Below, piece after piece: positions 62,700 through 64,000 of a stretch of 64,000 nt of DNA. The position numbers were made by a program, and so were the translations under genes. The notes beneath the pieces are model-generated. The model was not told the origin of the DNA. It was given only the letters and a program-made list of their open reading frames with translations, and ran no database searches. Position 1 is the first letter of the stretch, and every line of letters begins with the position of its first letter. The stretch is from Rhododendron vialii (Eukaryota > Streptophyta > Magnoliopsida > Ericales > Ericaceae). The stretch is from NCBI RefSeq assembly GCF_030253575.1, contig NC_080559.1:28112501-28176500 (forward strand), read 5' to 3'.

Positions 62700-64000
62700 A
62701 ACAAAGCCTCAGTGTTATAGCAGTTTTTTTTTTTTTTTTTATCAGACAGTGTTATAGCAGTTTGCTGTAGTCATATACATGTGTTTACAAGTATAGTATA
62801 CGTACACTCTATTCATACAGCTATTAATATTCTTTAAAGGTATTCATGTACTTCCACACACAAGCATACATGTATGTCTAGTCAGGGCCTAAGGAGTATA
62901 TACGGAATACTGTTTGTTGCCACACCAAAATGCAACTGCTTGAACATTTCAGCACACACTTGCTCCGGCAATAACAACAGCCGGTGCACACTGCACAGTG
63001 TAAAACGTTCGTTTCGCTATGCTTTAGATTGAAGGATGAACATGTAACCTTAGAACGTGCACGCAATAATTTGAAATCTACACACTCAAACCAGCAAGAG
63101 GAGTGTTTAACTTTTGTAAGATGAAAAGCTAATGAACCTCGCTGGGGAAATATGAATCACGAGTCACTTGCCACGTTTAATCAAAGTGACAAAAATGAAA
63201 ATATGCCACTTGAAATTACCTGTAATTCAACCAGGCAACAAGGGGAAAGGAAATAGTAAAATCCCATATTTAACAGCATTGCAGCAATAAAATGTGAGTT
63301 TCAAGTTTTTCTGTTTTAACGAAAAGACATACAGTAATTAAATTGCGTAGAAAAATAAAGGAAGCTATCTATATTCCCAGTTCATGTGTCTAGGAAGAAT
63401 TTACAAATATCTTGTCACATTTATCATGAGAGAGATGCCGGGGGCCATAGTCAAATTAAGTTTGATGCGGCTGTGAATCTCAGCTTAGTCACATGCTCTT
63501 CTACACCATTATCAAACGAGAACTCACTTCCTTATTCTGACCTAGCTCAATATGATCCAGTCCTACTAGTCCAGAAAAATTGGAGATATCATTTGCATAA
63601 ATCACCATCAATATAGTTACTACGACCAATTACAAGAATAATCTAATATGCATTACCTCTGGAAAAACGTCACGATGTGGAGGAGGGTTGTTGTACGTTG
63701 ATAATCTACATAGAATTAAGCAACAAGCCTAGAAAATCTTCGATTCGATAATTTTCTACTCATGTAATTCTCTCTAATGAGGTGCATACATAGTTTTACT
63801 ATCATTCGGCTTGGTGTGTAATGTGAACATAAAAGCTTAGCCATCTGGGTAAAGCATCAACTAAACCACATTCATTCACCTTATTTCAGTAGGGCTGCAA
63901 TGGTACATCACTAAGGAGTGGACAAGAGGAAGCCCCAAGCGAAGGGTTCAAATAATAACAGGTAAAATTACTACAACCCGTACGTAACATCCATAAATAT
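62700..64000. other. Intergenic to the right edge, no gene recognised
   Basis: AT-rich. A 76-codon plus frame at 63386-63616 has no domain I recognise. Confidence 0.4.

Overview
The window is eudicot plant nuclear DNA. It is AT-rich, has long intergenic stretches, multi-exon genes with GT-AG introns, many (GA/CT)n microsatellites, and abundant DNA-transposon, SINE and LINE debris. The species cannot be named from sequence alone. The protein families point to a eudicot: RUP-type WD40, CFIm25, LAF1-type MYB, MYB17-type MYB and a group-1 remorin. There are no bacterial features, CRISPR arrays, rRNA or tRNA genes, and no intact transposase or reverse transcriptase.

Genes, left to right. (1) The 3' part of a RUP1/RUP2-like WD40 gene (1-644, +) enters from the left edge. 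(2) A complete seven-exon CFIm25 gene (12980-17738, +, 198 aa) encodes a pre-mRNA cleavage factor Im subunit. (3) A complete three-exon R2R3-MYB of the LAF1/MYB18/MYB19/MYB45 type lies at 29826-33293 (+, 287 aa). (4) A complete three-exon R2R3-MYB of the MYB17 (MIXTA, subgroup 9) type lies at 47401-51002 (+, 288 aa), with a probable TATA box, spliced leader and small upstream ORFs. (5) A complete five-exon remorin lies at 51700-55079 (-, 208 aa), tail-to-tail with the MYB17-like gene. All exon joins were worked out by hand; every join keeps frame and matches the conserved family sequence.

The space between genes is a graveyard of mobile elements. A MULE with about 220-bp terminal inverted repeats and a dead FAR1/MURA-like gene (10137-12742) ends about 240 bp before the CFIm25 start codon. 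Two LINE-derived insertions have visible target-site duplications (22605-22896 and 24509-25962). A 1738-bp non-autonomous CACTA element (33890-35627, duplication GAC) sits inside an older inverted-repeat element. There are Stowaway-type elements, several families of foldback MITEs present in two or more copies, a TTA-flanked Harbinger-like MITE (61796-62488), Helitron-like 3' ends, and a dispersed tRNA-derived SINE family resembling Au. From 55.1 kb to the right edge no gene was recognised.

The genes do not form a pathway. RUP and LAF1 are both light-signalling factors connected to COP1 in Arabidopsis, but CFIm25, MYB17 and remorin act elsewhere. The most informative observation is the gene order. 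From memory, Arabidopsis keeps different adjacent pairs of these same five families at several separate loci, which suggests that this window preserves an ancestral block. No new biological system was found. The notable content is this block, the nested transposon structures, and element insertions inside introns, leaders and 3' regions of the genes.
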